A stretch of 64,000 nucleotides of DNA from an uncultured Lachnospiraceae bacterium (lineage in GTDB: Bacteria > Bacillota > Clostridia > Lachnospirales > Lachnospiraceae). Under the pieces are notes generated by a model. The model saw only the letters and a program-made list of their open reading frames with translations, did no database searches and was not told the origin of the DNA. Below, one piece after another: positions 1 to 9,082 of the stretch. Both the position numbers and the translations under genes were made by a program. The stretch spans positions 186,001-250,000 of the forward strand of contig CALWRS010000002.1 in NCBI GenBank assembly GCA_944384025.1. The letters are read 5' to 3'. Position 1 is the first letter of the stretch. Each line of letters begins with the position of its first letter.

Positions 1-536
1 TTTCCCTGCTTTCCGGTTTGCTTGCCGGAGAGATGGGAGCAGACGTCCGACTTGCCAAACGCGCAGGGCTTCTGCATGATATCGGAAAATCGGTAGATCA
101 TGAAGTAGAAGGAACCCATGTGCAGCTTGGCGTCGAACTGTGCAAAAAGTACAAAGAATCTCCGATTGTTCTTAACGCGGTAGAATCACATCACGGCGAC
201 GTAGAGTTCCGTTCCCTGATTGCTTGTATCGTTCAAGCGGCGGATACAATTTCTGCTGCGCGTCCGGGTGCTCGCAGAGAGACACTTGATACTTACACCA
301 ACAGATTAAAACAGTTAGAAGATATTGCAAACAGCTTTAAAGGAGTCGAAAAATCTTTCGCTATTCAGGCTGGCCGCGAAGTTCGCGTTATGGTTATACC
401 GGAACAGGTATCGGACGACGATATGGTTCTTATGGCTCGTGAACTTTCTAAGAAAATTGAAGCAGAGCTTGAATACCCGGGTCAAATTAAAATCAATATG
501 ATCCGAGAATCCAGAGTGGCCGACTACGCAAAATAG
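1..536 (+). CDS. rny: Ribonuclease Y, 3' part (5' end outside window)
   Basis: RNase Y is a membrane-anchored endoribonuclease that starts mRNA decay in Firmicutes. Only the C-terminal part is here; the reading frame is open through base 1, so the gene begins before the window. The visible protein carries the metal-binding HD-domain core HDIGK near its start, then ESHHGDVEF about 35 residues later, and ends in the conserved family tail ([17 protein letters not shown]). The transmembrane and KH regions must lie upstream. A strong terminator follows directly. Identification rests on the HD motifs and the tail, and confidence is high. Confidence 0.95.
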   Translation, partial: SLLSGLLAGEMGADVRLAKRAGLLHDIGKSVDHEVEGTHVQLGVELCKKYKESPIVLNAVESHHGDVEFRSLIACIVQAADTISAARPGARRETLDTYTNRLKQLEDIANSFKGVEKSFAIQAGREVRVMVIPEQVSDDDMVLMARELSKKIEAELEYPGQIKINMIRESRVADYAK

Positions 537-556
537 TCCGTTGACTACAAACACAG

Positions 557-592
557 GCAGAAAACAGGGAAACTTGTTTTCTGCTTTTTTTC
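557..592 (+). terminator. Intrinsic terminator after rny
   Basis: A perfect 10-bp stem (GCAGAAAACA / TGTTTTCTGC) with an 8-nt loop is followed by seven T. It lies 20 nt after the rny stop codon. Confidence 0.92.
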
Positions 593-616
593 TTGTCGCA
601 CAGTGTAAAAAAACAC

Positions 617-645
617 TTGCCTTTTTTAACGCCTTATATTAGAAT
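617..645 (+). promoter_or_regulatory. Sigma-A promoter of the aminotransferase-proC operon
   Basis: TTGCCT-N17-TAGAAT, placed after the rny terminator and about 60 nt before the aminotransferase start. Confidence 0.75.
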
Positions 646-707
646 GGCAAGGGATTGTATACACGTCTACAATGAACTCAATACGAACTAAGAAAGGGCT
701 TGGGATT

Positions 708-1907
708 ATGGCACTTACGTTATCGAAAAAAGGGCAGGCAGTAAAGCCTTCCTCTACTTTGGCAATTACGGCAAAAGCAAAGGCGTTAAAAGCGGAAGGG
801 ATGGATGTTGTTGGATTTGGCGCAGGAGAACCGGATTTTAACACGCCGGAGCATATCTGCCAAGCTGCTGTTAAAGCAATTGAAAATGGATTCACGAAAT
901 ATACGGCTGCGGCAGGAATGCCGGAGTTAAAAAAAGCTGTCAGCGAGAAATTTGCAAAAGTTAATAAGCTTACCTATGCGCCGGAGCAGTGCGTAATCAG
1001 CAACGGAGGCAAACACGCGCTCACAAACGTTTTCGAAGCTATTTTAAATCCGGGAGACGAAGTAATTATCCCGGCTCCTTTTTGGCTGAGCTATCCGGAA
1101 ATCGTAAAGCTTGCGGACGGCGTTCCGGTAATTGTACGCTGTAGCGCAGAGCAAAATTATAAAATCACACCGCAGCAGCTTGCGGAAGCTTGTACGGAAA
1201 AGACAAAGGCATTTATTTTAAACAGCCCGAACAACCCGACCGGTATGGTATACAGCCGGGAAGAACTTTTGGCGCTTGCAAAAGTAATTGTGGAAAAGCA
1301 GATTTATGTTGTTTCGGATGAAATCTACGAAAGCCTCGTTTACGACGACAAGGAATTTGTCAGCATCGGCTCTTTGGGCGAGGACATTCTTGCTCTTACG
1401 ATTACCTGCAACGGTATGGCAAAAGGCTACGCAATGACCGGCTGGAGAATCGGCTACACGGGAGCGCCGCTTGCGGTTGCTAAAGTAATGGGCAGCATCC
1501 AAAGCCATCAGACGAGCAATCCAAACTCCATTGCGCAGGCAGCTTCCTTAGAAGCGCTTTCCGGCCCACAGGAATCTGTTGCGTTTATGCGGACGGAATT
1601 TGACAAGAGAAGAAATTACATTATAGAGCGTATTAATGCAATGCCATACATTCGGGCGATTCGTCCAGAAGGCGCTTTTTATGTATTTGCAGACGTTTCG
1701 AAAGTAATTGGAAAATCCTGCGGGGAAACGCAGATTACGGACGTTAGCGTTATGGCGAAAATCCTGATTGAAAACTATCTGACGGCAGTAATTCCTTGTG
1801 CAGATTTTGGCTTCGCGGATCATATTCGTCTGTCGTATGCGATTAGCATGGAGCAGATCAAAAAGGGAATGGATCGAATCGAGCAGTTTTTAAAAGATCT
1901 GCATTAA
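708..1907 (+). CDS. aspB: Class I/II PLP-dependent aspartate-type aminotransferase
   Basis: A cytosolic fold-type I aminotransferase of the aspartate aminotransferase subgroup, 399 residues, exchanging amino groups between amino acids and 2-oxo acids through pyridoxal phosphate. Visible motifs are the substrate-loop GAGEPDF near the N-terminus, NSPNNPTG at about residue 172, DEIY at about 204, and the Schiff-base lysine in MAKGYAMTGWR at about 239. The ATG at 708 is preferred because the protein then starts at the family-typical MALTLSKKG. An in-frame ATG 12 codons upstream exists. It is followed 18 nt later by proC in the same operon. The exact substrate (aspartate or another acidic or aromatic amino acid) cannot be settled from sequence. 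Confidence 0.9.
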   Translation: MALTLSKKGQAVKPSSTLAITAKAKALKAEGMDVVGFGAGEPDFNTPEHICQAAVKAIENGFTKYTAAAGMPELKKAVSEKFAKVNKLTYAPEQCVISNGGKHALTNVFEAILNPGDEVIIPAPFWLSYPEIVKLADGVPVIVRCSAEQNYKITPQQLAEACTEKTKAFILNSPNNPTGMVYSREELLALAKVIVEKQIYVVSDEIYESLVYDDKEFVSIGSLGEDILALTITCNGMAKGYAMTGWRIGYTGAPLAVAKVMGSIQSHQTSNPNSIAQAASLEALSGPQESVAFMRTEFDKRRNYIIERINAMPYIRAIRPEGAFYVFADVSKVIGKSCGETQITDVSVMAKILIENYLTAVIPCADFGFADHIRLSYAISMEQIKKGMDRIEQFLKDLH

Positions 1908-1925
1908 TTTCTTGGAGGAGAGCAA

Positions 1926-2723
1926 ATGTATAAAATTGGATTTATCGGGGCCGGAAACATGGGGTTCCCGGAAATTAAAGGATCGGTTTCCCTTTTGGGC
2001 AGCGACGCTGTGACTTTTTTTGAAGCAAACGAAGAGAGAAGAGATTACGTAGCGAAGGCGCTTAACGTTGCGCCAGCTGCATCCAATGCCGAGCTGATTG
2101 CAAACAGCGAATATGTCGTTTTGGTTGTGAAGCCGCAAGTTGCTCCGTCCGTTTATCCAGAACTAAAAAAAGCGCTGCATAAAAACTCGAAAATCATCAC
2201 CTCCATGGCAGGCATTGCAACGGATACGATCCTTCGGGAACTGCCGTTTCCGGTGCCAGTTATTCGTTTTATGCCGAACACACCGGCAATGGTTGGAGAA
2301 GGGATGACTTCCATGAGCTTAAACGGCGTGACGGAAGATTCGCCGGAGGCAAAATTTGCCCGAAGCATCTGCGAGTCGTTTGGACGCTGCGTACTTTTGC
2401 CGGAATCGCTTATGAGCGCGGCGTGCTGCGCAAACGGCAGTTCACCGGCATATGTCTATATGATGATCGAAGCGCTTGCAGACAGCGTTGTAAAATACGG
2501 TATCCCAAGAGCAACTGCTTACGAGCTTGTAGCGCAGACCGTGCTTGGTTCCGCGAAGATGGTGCTTGAGAGCAAGCTGCACCCGGGCGCGCTTAAAGAC
2601 AACGTATGCAGCCCCGGCGGAACGACAATTGCCGCAGTGGAAGCGTTAGAAGCAAACGGCTTTCGCAGAGCGCTGTTTGAAGCGACAAACGCTTGCTACA
2701 AGCGAAGCGAAGAACTTGGCTGA
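1926..2723 (+). CDS. proC: Pyrroline-5-carboxylate reductase
   Basis: Catalyses the last step of proline synthesis, NAD(P)H-dependent reduction of 1-pyrroline-5-carboxylate. It has 265 residues, the usual length. The N-terminal Rossmann motif IGFIGAGNMG is followed by the MPNTPA segment near residue 118 and the family signature around DNVCSPGGTT near the C-terminus, which lines the substrate pocket. The start is supported by GGAGGAG six bases upstream. It sits second in an operon after the aminotransferase and is followed closely by a Nudix gene. No irregularities are seen. Confidence 0.95.
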   Translation: MYKIGFIGAGNMGFPEIKGSVSLLGSDAVTFFEANEERRDYVAKALNVAPAASNAELIANSEYVVLVVKPQVAPSVYPELKKALHKNSKIITSMAGIATDTILRELPFPVPVIRFMPNTPAMVGEGMTSMSLNGVTEDSPEAKFARSICESFGRCVLLPESLMSAACCANGSSPAYVYMMIEALADSVVKYGIPRATAYELVAQTVLGSAKMVLESKLHPGALKDNVCSPGGTTIAAVEALEANGFRRALFEATNACYKRSEELG

Positions 2724-2753
2724 GTTTTGGCAAATTGGGATGGGAGACAAGAG

Positions 2754-3290
2754 ATGGAACCGTATAAGCGCGTAAAACGGGAAGTGAAATACAAAGGGAC
2801 GATCGTGTCGATGTGCCAAGATACAATGGAATTTCCGGACGGCTCTTTGCATGCTTGGGATTTTATTGATCATCCGGGCGGCGCTGGCGTTGTGGCCGTG
2901 CTTGCAGACGGACGGATTTTGATGGTGCGGCAATACCGAAACGCCCTGGAACGCGAAACGCTGGAGCTTCCCGCCGGTGGAAAGGGCAGGGAAGAGGATA
3001 GCAAAATCTGTGCGCTTCGGGAATTGGAAGAGGAAACCGGCTATTGCGCCGGCAAATGCGAACTGCTCACTCTTGTCTGCACCAATGTCGCCCTGATGAA
3101 CGAACAAATTGGCGTATACCTGTGTACGGATCTTACGCGGGTAAGCCAGCATCTTGACGAAGGCGAGTATCTAAACGTAGAAGCGTATACGCTGGACGAG
3201 CTGCTTTCCATGATTTTTTCCGGAAAGCTTCAGGATGCGAAAACGGTCTGTGGGATTTTGGCCTACAAGGCAAAGTACCATTCTTCCTAG
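2754..3290 (+). CDS. Nudix hydrolase, ADP-ribose pyrophosphatase type
   Basis: A 178-residue cytosolic Nudix hydrolase. It contains a perfect Nudix box, GX5EX7REUXEEXGU, starting at the GG of PAGGKGREE and ending at RELEEETGY, which binds the catalytic magnesium ions. Length and the upstream LPAG match the ADP-ribose pyrophosphatase (NudF/YqkG) branch, which cleaves ADP-ribose to AMP and ribose-5-phosphate. I use ATG 2754 because GGGAGA precedes it; an in-frame TTG at 2727 lacks a good site. In Bacillus subtilis the yqkG gene also sits next to spoIIM, which supports the assignment. Confidence 0.88.
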   Translation: MEPYKRVKREVKYKGTIVSMCQDTMEFPDGSLHAWDFIDHPGGAGVVAVLADGRILMVRQYRNALERETLELPAGGKGREEDSKICALRELEEETGYCAGKCELLTLVCTNVALMNEQIGVYLCTDLTRVSQHLDEGEYLNVEAYTLDELLSMIFSGKLQDAKTVCGILAYKAKYHSS

Positions 3291-3366
3291 TCTATTTCCT
3301 GTCCTTTGGCATACAATGAAACAGAGCACCGAAAGGGCTACAGTGTGCGGAAAGGATGGGGAGGGT

Positions 3367-3963
3367 ATGCGGTTTAACGAATTGCGAAAAGAACCTGTGC
3401 TGCTTGCGCTGGTTCTTTTTTTCTTTTGTCTGACGGCAGGAGCGCTTGCAGGGAGGCTTTCCATAATTACAATGGGGGACAAGGCAAAGGCGCAAGTCCT
3501 CTCGGAATTATACACAGCGGTTCATGGAAGCATCCCCTACGGAAAACTGATTCGCTATTGCCTTGTTCGAAATGCGCTCGTGGCGATGTCCATTCTTTTT
3601 TTCTCCCTGTGCATTATCGGGAATTATTACTACCTGTTTCGCATTGCCAAACGGGGTTTGCTTGTCGGATTTTTATTTGGACAGCTTTGCGGTGTATTTG
3701 GGAACAAAGGAATTCTTCTTGGTCTTACGTATTATTTCCCTGCATGGTTTTTTTATTTGCCAGCGTATTTTTTGTATTATCGCATTGCTTACCGACTGTG
3801 GCGCACCTTTTTTCGCAACCCGGAATCCGCCGCATCTCTGCGTGCCTTTTGGCCGTATAAAAAAACGCTTCTTTTTTGGCTTTTGATTTTCCTTTTTGGC
3901 GGTCTTGTAGAAGCGACGCTTGGAAGCCTTTTATTGCAGGCCGTGGGCGGCAATTTTTGTTAG
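3367..3963 (+). CDS. spoIIM: Stage II sporulation protein M-like membrane protein
   Basis: A 198-residue polytopic membrane protein with about five hydrophobic segments (near residues 12-30, 72-92, 100-115, 118-140 and 170-190). In B. subtilis SpoIIM joins SpoIID and SpoIIP in a peptidoglycan-degrading complex that thins the septal wall during engulfment. Residue-level similarity is diffuse, as is usual for this family. The call therefore also relies on topology, length and the conserved position directly after the Nudix gene. ATG 3367 follows GGGAGGG, and the preceding gene ends 76 nt upstream. Confidence 0.78.
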   Translation: MRFNELRKEPVLLALVLFFFCLTAGALAGRLSIITMGDKAKAQVLSELYTAVHGSIPYGKLIRYCLVRNALVAMSILFFSLCIIGNYYYLFRIAKRGLLVGFLFGQLCGVFGNKGILLGLTYYFPAWFFYLPAYFLYYRIAYRLWRTFFRNPESAASLRAFWPYKKTLLFWLLIFLFGGLVEATLGSLLLQAVGGNFC

Positions 3964-3968
3964 AAGCG

Positions 3969-3997
3969 TTTACAACCGACGGGGAATCGGGTAGAAT
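3969..3997 (+). promoter_or_regulatory. Sigma-A promoter before pdp
   Basis: TTTACA-N17-TAGAAT lies between the spoIIM stop and the pdp start, leaving a leader of about 15 nt. Confidence 0.7.
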
Positions 3998-4019
3998 AAA
4001 AAGAGGGAGGTGAATAGCC

Positions 4020-5372
4020 ATGCGAATGTATGATATTATTCAAAAAAAGAAACATGGAGCCGCATTGACAAAAGAAGAAATTTTCTTCGCGGTACAAGGC
4101 TTTTGTGACGGAGAAATCCCAGACTACCAGATGTCCGCATTCTTGATGGCGATTTGCCTAAAAGGGATGAACGAGCAGGAAACAACCGATTTGACACTCG
4201 CGATGGCAAAAAGCGGCGACCAGCTCGATTTATCGAAAATCAAAGGCGTTACTGCGGACAAGCACAGTACCGGCGGCGTCGGCGACAAAACCACGTTAAT
4301 TATCGGTCCGCTCGTTGCCTGCGCCGGAGTTTGCGTTGCGAAAATGTCCGGACGCGGATTAGGGCATACCGGCGGCACGATTGATAAGCTTGAGAGCTTT
4401 CCCGGCTTTCAAACGGCGCTTCCTACAGAGAAGTTTATCGAGAATGTAAATACGATTCACTTTTCGCTTGCTTCGCAAACGTCCAATCTGGCGCCGGCCG
4501 ATAAAAAGATTTATGCGCTGCGCGACGTAACAGCGACCGTAGACAGTATTCCTTTAATTGCCTCCAGCATTATGAGCAAAAAACTGGCGGCGGGATCGCA
4601 AGTAATCGTGCTTGACGTCAAAGTCGGAAGCGGCGCATTTATGAAAAATCTTCCAGACGCGATTGCGCTTGCAAATACAATGGTTGCTATTGGAAACCGG
4701 GCGGGAAGGATGACGTACGCTTTGTTAACCGATATGAACCAGCCGCTTGGTAGAACAGTGGGCAACCAATTAGAAGTAGAAGAAGCGATTGAAACGCTTT
4801 CGGGAAACGGCCCGAAAGATTTGACGACGGTTAGCCTCCGGCTTGCCGAATGGATGCTTGTCGGCTGCAAAAAAGCTACGTCTGTTTCGGAAGCAGAAAA
4901 GATCGTCCGCAAGCTGCTATTTGGCGGAGCAGCAAAAGAAAAGCTGGCAGAATTTGTTGCGGCGCAAGGAGGCGACCCAAGTTACGTTTCCACACCGCAA
5001 AAATTTCCAAAAGCGCCCATAAGCCTTGTTGTCACCTCTTCTAAGGAAGGGTACGTCGCACGAATTAACACAGAAGAGATTGGAATTAGTTCGTTGTTGC
5101 TTGGCGGCGGGAGAGAAACAAAAGACAGCGTGATTGATTTGCGCGCAGGAATTCGGCTGCTAAAAAAAGCAGGAGAAAAGGTGACCAAAGGAGAGCCGAT
5201 TGCAATTCTTTACGGAGCAAAAGAAGAATCGCTTGCGGCTGCGAAAACTCGCTTACTTGCGGCATACGATTTTAGCGAATTGCCGCCCGAACTTCCGCCG
5301 CTTATTTACGGCTACGCCGACGCAGACGGATTTCATCCGGAAACGCAGGCATCTTTTGAAAGCAAGGCATAA
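4020..5372 (+). CDS. pdp: Pyrimidine-nucleoside (thymidine) phosphorylase
   Basis: Catalyses phosphorolysis of uridine, deoxyuridine and thymidine to base and (deoxy)ribose-1-phosphate in nucleoside salvage. It has 450 residues, slightly over the usual 430-440. It shows the N-terminal alpha domain, the phosphate-binding KHSTGGVGDKTT at about residue 80, and the family signature SGRGLGHTGGTIDKLES at about 110. KVGSGAFM is near 202, and the C-terminal alpha/beta domain is glycine-rich. A strong GGGAGGTG precedes the ATG. The same association of spoIIM, nucleoside phosphorylase and a D-Ala-D-Ala carboxypeptidase is known in other Firmicutes. Confidence 0.95.
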   Translation: MRMYDIIQKKKHGAALTKEEIFFAVQGFCDGEIPDYQMSAFLMAICLKGMNEQETTDLTLAMAKSGDQLDLSKIKGVTADKHSTGGVGDKTTLIIGPLVACAGVCVAKMSGRGLGHTGGTIDKLESFPGFQTALPTEKFIENVNTIHFSLASQTSNLAPADKKIYALRDVTATVDSIPLIASSIMSKKLAAGSQVIVLDVKVGSGAFMKNLPDAIALANTMVAIGNRAGRMTYALLTDMNQPLGRTVGNQLEVEEAIETLSGNGPKDLTTVSLRLAEWMLVGCKKATSVSEAEKIVRKLLFGGAAKEKLAEFVAAQGGDPSYVSTPQKFPKAPISLVVTSSKEGYVARINTEEIGISSLLLGGGRETKDSVIDLRAGIRLLKKAGEKVTKGEPIAILYGAKEESLAAAKTRLLAAYDFSELPPELPPLIYGYADADGFHPETQASFESKA

Positions 5373-5425
5373 TTTCAGGCATAACAGACTACAATGTACA
5401 AAACGGATTGGCGGATGGATACCTC

Positions 5426-6640
5426 GTGAAATTAAAACGAAATTTCGGATTCGCAAAGCCGCTGCTTTGCAGTCTGTTGTGCCTTCTTTTAGCCCTTATT
5501 TCCATAAGCATGGCCGATTCCCCGGTAGAAGCGCCCCATGTGACTGTCGACGCAAAAAACGTCCTGACGCTAGAGAGCAAGTCTTACGTGCTGATGGATC
5601 AGCAAAGCGGGAACATTTTGTGCGCCAGTCAGGAAAATGTTGAGCTTGCGCCTGCAAGCATTACAAAGATAATGACGCTTCTTCTGATTATGGAGGCGCT
5701 CGACTCCGGCGCGATTACATACGAGACAATGGTGCCTGTGAGCGAGCACGCCGCGTCCATGGGCGGTTCTCAGGTTTACCTAGAGACGGGAGAGCAGCTG
5801 TCGGTTCACGATATGCTAAAGTGCATTTGCATTGCCAGCGCAAACGACGCGTGCGTGGCAATGGCGGAGTATATTGCCGGAAGCGAAGAAGCGTTCGTAA
5901 AGCGCATGAACGAAAAGGCGCGGGATTTATCGATGGAGCACACGAACTTTGTGAACTGCTATGGACTTGATACCGAAGGACACTACAGCTGCGCCGCCGA
6001 CGTAGCGCGCATGTCCAGAGAGCTGATGCAAAAGCATCCGGAAATCAGCACGTATGCAACAACGTGGATGGACAGTATTGTTCACCACACCAAAAAAGGC
6101 GATTCCGAGTTCGGGCTTTCCAATACCAATCGGCTCATCCGAACGTATTCGGGAATTACCGGCTTAAAAACCGGCTCTACCGGAAATGCGCTGTATTGCC
6201 TTAGCGCAACCGCTACGAGAAATCAGGTGAAATTGATTGCCGTTGTAATGGGAGCGCCGTCAACAAAAGTGCGCTTTGCCGAGGCAGCAAAGCTTTTGGA
6301 CTATGGGTTCGCAAATTACTATTATTATCAGGATTCGGAAAATGTCGGAAAGCTTTTTTCCTGCAAAATCTCCGGTTCTTTGAACCGAGAAATTCAAGGA
6401 GAAGCAAAGGCGGACTTTGGAATGCTTTTGCCAATTGGTACGCAGGAAGCGGAAATAGAAAAAAGCGTCGTCTTTGAAAAGGACCTTTCCGCGCCGATTG
6501 CGAAGGGGACACAGATTGGACGGATTCAATATACGTTTCGTGGAACCGTGCTTGGCGAGGCGCAAATTCAGGCCGTAAGTACCGTAAAAAAAGCGGATTA
6601 CAGCGACTTTTTCCTTCGTTTGCTGCAAATGTTCCTTTAG
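5426..6640 (+). CDS. D-alanyl-D-alanine carboxypeptidase (PBP5/DacF family), first copy
   Basis: A secreted or membrane-associated S11 peptidase that removes the terminal D-Ala from peptidoglycan stem peptides. With GTG 5426 as start it has 404 residues, a basic N-terminus and a hydrophobic signal segment (PLLCSLLCLLLALISISM). The three penicillin-binding motifs are present: SITK at about residue 85, SAN at about 141, and KTGSTG at about 253. The C-terminal beta-rich domain and an apolar tail (FFLRLLQMFL) fit an amphipathic membrane anchor. An alternative TTG start lies six codons upstream. A second paralogue sits 2.4 kb downstream. Position after pdp resembles dacF, a sporulation-linked enzyme. 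Confidence 0.9.
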   Translation: MKLKRNFGFAKPLLCSLLCLLLALISISMADSPVEAPHVTVDAKNVLTLESKSYVLMDQQSGNILCASQENVELAPASITKIMTLLLIMEALDSGAITYETMVPVSEHAASMGGSQVYLETGEQLSVHDMLKCICIASANDACVAMAEYIAGSEEAFVKRMNEKARDLSMEHTNFVNCYGLDTEGHYSCAADVARMSRELMQKHPEISTYATTWMDSIVHHTKKGDSEFGLSNTNRLIRTYSGITGLKTGSTGNALYCLSATATRNQVKLIAVVMGAPSTKVRFAEAAKLLDYGFANYYYYQDSENVGKLFSCKISGSLNREIQGEAKADFGMLLPIGTQEAEIEKSVVFEKDLSAPIAKGTQIGRIQYTFRGTVLGEAQIQAVSTVKKADYSDFFLRLLQMFL

Positions 6641-6692
6641 CATTTTTCTACAAGCTGTTGTGGTTAAGTGAAAGCTTCCTTCCCATATTTTG

Positions 6693-6721
6693 TTGACAAA
6701 CAAGGCCGTATCCACTATAAT
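6693..6721 (+). promoter_or_regulatory. Consensus sigma-A promoter before the phosphoesterase
   Basis: TTGACA-N17-TATAAT is a perfect consensus. It rules out any translation start upstream of about 6728 for the following gene. Confidence 0.92.
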
Positions 6722-6743
6722 GAGTCTGTTTAATGGAGGGCAT

Positions 6744-7622
6744 ATGGGGCTGTTTTTCGGGATACCAATTTTCTTTTTGTTATCGTGCGGCTACTTCGCG
6801 TTCGAACACACGAACTTGGAAGTAACGCGTACGGTTATGCGCCTTCCCTGCACTGATATGTCGGCAAAAAAAACGCTTCGCGCCATTGTCGTTTCGGATC
6901 TGCATAACAACCGGTATGGAAAACAAAACGAGCGTCTTCTCCTCGAAATAAAAAAACGCAAGCCGCAGCTTATTCTAATTCCCGGCGACATGGTTGTAAA
7001 CGAAAAGAAGAGCAACCAAATTGCGCTTGCGTTTTTAGAAAAGCTCTCTGAATTTGGCGTCCCCATTTATTATTCTATGGGCAACCACGAGAGCAAGTTT
7101 CAAAAACAAGCGCCGCAAGCTTTTGCAGCATATCGCGAAAAAATACGTGCGCTTGGCATTCGCTTTTTGGATAACGAATGCGTTTTGGAAGAGCACGGCA
7201 TTCATATTCGGGGGCTGACGCTTCCGCTTACTTATTACAAAAAGTTTGCAAAAACGCCCAAACTTACGCGTAAGGACGTAGAAAATCTGCTTGGCGCTGC
7301 AAGTGATGGCAGCGAGCTTTTACTGGCGCATAATCCAGTTTTTTTTGAAACGTACGCTGCTTGGGGCGCAAACGTTGTTATTTCCGGACATTTGCATGGC
7401 GGCATTGCGCGTTTACCATTTCTTGGCGGGCTCATTTCTCCCCAGGGAAAGCTCTTTCCTCGCTATGACGCAGGGAAGTATTCTTTTAAAAACGCACAGC
7501 TGTATGTATCGCGCGGGCTGGGGACGCACACGATTCCCGTTCGCTTATTTAATCGCCCGGAACTGGCAGAGATTGTATTTACCAGATGTGGGAAGACCCG
7601 CGAGCGGGTCTTGAAAAGATAG
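6744..7622 (+). CDS. Membrane-anchored calcineurin-like metallophosphoesterase
   Basis: A 292-residue protein with one N-terminal membrane segment (GLFFGIPIFFLLSCGYFAF) and a calcineurin-like phosphoesterase domain. The metal-ligand blocks are all visible: SDLHNN (DxH), PGDMV (GD), MGNHES (GNHE) and SGHLHGG (GHxH). It resembles the YkuE/YaeI branch, whose substrates include UDP-diacylglucosamine or other phospho-compounds; the true substrate is not deducible. ATG 6744 is chosen because a perfect promoter occupies 6693-6721 and GGAGGG lies just before this ATG. It probably heads the operon with scpA and scpB, 22 nt downstream. Confidence 0.88.
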   Translation: MGLFFGIPIFFLLSCGYFAFEHTNLEVTRTVMRLPCTDMSAKKTLRAIVVSDLHNNRYGKQNERLLLEIKKRKPQLILIPGDMVVNEKKSNQIALAFLEKLSEFGVPIYYSMGNHESKFQKQAPQAFAAYREKIRALGIRFLDNECVLEEHGIHIRGLTLPLTYYKKFAKTPKLTRKDVENLLGAASDGSELLLAHNPVFFETYAAWGANVVISGHLHGGIARLPFLGGLISPQGKLFPRYDAGKYSFKNAQLYVSRGLGTHTIPVRLFNRPELAEIVFTRCGKTRERVLKR

Positions 7623-7644
7623 AAAAAACGGAGGGAAAAAGGGA

Positions 7645-8415
7645 ATGGAAATACCGGTAAAGCTTTCGGTGTTTGAAGGACCGCTTGCGCTTTTGCTGCA
7701 CCTGATTGAAAAAAACAAAGTGAACATCTACGACATTCCCATCGCCCTTATTACAGAGCAATACATGGAATATCTGAAAGTCATGCAGGAAAACCATATG
7801 GACAATATGAGCGAATTCCTTGTAATGGCTGCGACGCTTTTGCGCATAAAGTCTGCGATGCTGCTTCCGGCAGAAGTAGACGAAAACGACGAAGAGATTG
7901 ACCCTAGACAAGAGCTTGTGGAAAAACTTCTGGAATATAAAATGTACAAGTTCGCGTCCCTGGAGCTAAAAGATCGTCAAATCGACGCCGAACGCCGTTT
8001 GTACAAGCAAGAGACCATTCCAGAGGAAGTCGCTGGTTACAAAGAAGAAATCCATGCCGAAGAAGTTATTGGAGACACTACGCTTTTAAAGCTTCACACG
8101 ATTTTCGAAGAAATTTTAAGGCGGCAGGAAAATAAAATCGATCCCATCCGCAGCAAATTTGGGCGGATTGAAAAAGAAGAAATCAACTTCCAGGAAAAAG
8201 TCCGCGCCATACAAGAATACGGCATCTCGCATCGCAAGTTCCGTTTTCGGCGGCTTTTGGAATGTGCGCAAAGCAAAGTGGAAATTATTGTGACATTTCT
8301 TGGAATTTTGGAATTGATAAAAATGGGACGCATTCTTATTTCCCAAACCCATTTGTTTGAGGATTTTGAAATCGAATTCCTAGCAAACGATATTGTTGCG
8401 GTGGAGCAGTACTAA
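7645..8415 (+). CDS. scpA: Segregation and condensation protein A
   Basis: ScpA is the kleisin subunit of the bacterial SMC condensin and bridges SMC heads together with ScpB. It is 256 residues, typical length. The N-terminal kleisin motif FEGPLALLLHLIEKNKVNI and the MSEFLVMAATLLRIKSAMLLP helix are diagnostic. The C-terminal winged helix (LLECAQSKVEIIVTFLGILEL) binds the SMC cap. A GGAGGG site precedes the ATG. The scpB gene follows 22 nt later, the standard arrangement in Firmicutes. Confidence 0.96.
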   Translation: MEIPVKLSVFEGPLALLLHLIEKNKVNIYDIPIALITEQYMEYLKVMQENHMDNMSEFLVMAATLLRIKSAMLLPAEVDENDEEIDPRQELVEKLLEYKMYKFASLELKDRQIDAERRLYKQETIPEEVAGYKEEIHAEEVIGDTTLLKLHTIFEEILRRQENKIDPIRSKFGRIEKEEINFQEKVRAIQEYGISHRKFRFRRLLECAQSKVEIIVTFLGILELIKMGRILISQTHLFEDFEIEFLANDIVAVEQY

Positions 8416-8437
8416 CAAGCGAAAAAGGGAGCAGTTA

Positions 8438-9004
8438 ATGGAAGATAAAATCAACAAAAAAGCGGCGCTGGAAGCTATTTTGTTTGCTATGGGGGATGCC
8501 GTAGAAGTAGAACGCATGGCACAGGCGCTGGAAATGGACAAGGAGCAAGCGCTTTCGCTTTTAAAGGAACTGGAAGCCGAATACGCGGACGCCTCTCATG
8601 GCATGGCTATCCTTTGTCTGGGGGACAAGTACCAAATGTGCACCAAACCGGAACAGTACGAAACGCTTATAAGACTGTGCCACGTTCCCCAAAAACCGGT
8701 TCTAACGGACGTTTTGTTAGAGACGCTTTCGATTATCGCCTATAAACAGCCTGTAACGAAAGCAGAAATTGAGTCTATTCGGGGCGTAAAGAGTGATTTT
8801 GCCGTAAACAAACTGGTGGAGTATCATTTGGTTTGCGAACTTGGAAGACTGGACGCGCCGGGGCGGCCCATTCTTTTTGGAACTACCGACGATTTTCTTC
8901 GAAGCTTTGGCGTTTCTTCCCTAGACGAGCTGCCCGCAATTAAAGCAGAACAAGTGGAGGAGTTCCGGCAGGAGGCAATGGAAGAAGCGGAGATTTCCGT
9001 TTGA
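8438..9004 (+). CDS. scpB: Segregation and condensation protein B
   Basis: ScpB is a dimeric tandem winged-helix protein that binds the kleisin ScpA in the SMC condensin complex. It has 188 residues. Diagnostic segments are AALEAILFAMGD at the N-terminus, ALETLSIIAYKQPVTKAEIE-type sequence in the middle (here LLETLSIIAYKQ) and IRGVKSD just after. ATG 8438 is selected because it follows GGGAGC and lies after the scpA stop; the frame is open further upstream inside scpA. It ends 78 nt before a second D-Ala-D-Ala carboxypeptidase. Confidence 0.95.
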   Translation: MEDKINKKAALEAILFAMGDAVEVERMAQALEMDKEQALSLLKELEAEYADASHGMAILCLGDKYQMCTKPEQYETLIRLCHVPQKPVLTDVLLETLSIIAYKQPVTKAEIESIRGVKSDFAVNKLVEYHLVCELGRLDAPGRPILFGTTDDFLRSFGVSSLDELPAIKAEQVEEFRQEAMEEAEISV

Positions 9005-9082
9005 AATAGGGCAGCGTTTTTGGATTAGCAGGAAAAATAGCGCATACATTATAAAGACGAGATACCAAAAAGGGAGAGTCTT

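Noticed and set aside
672-707. Upstream ATG 672 as the aminotransferase start
   Set aside because: The added 12 residues do not match the family N-terminus, and the spacing to the GA-rich ribosome site favours ATG 708.
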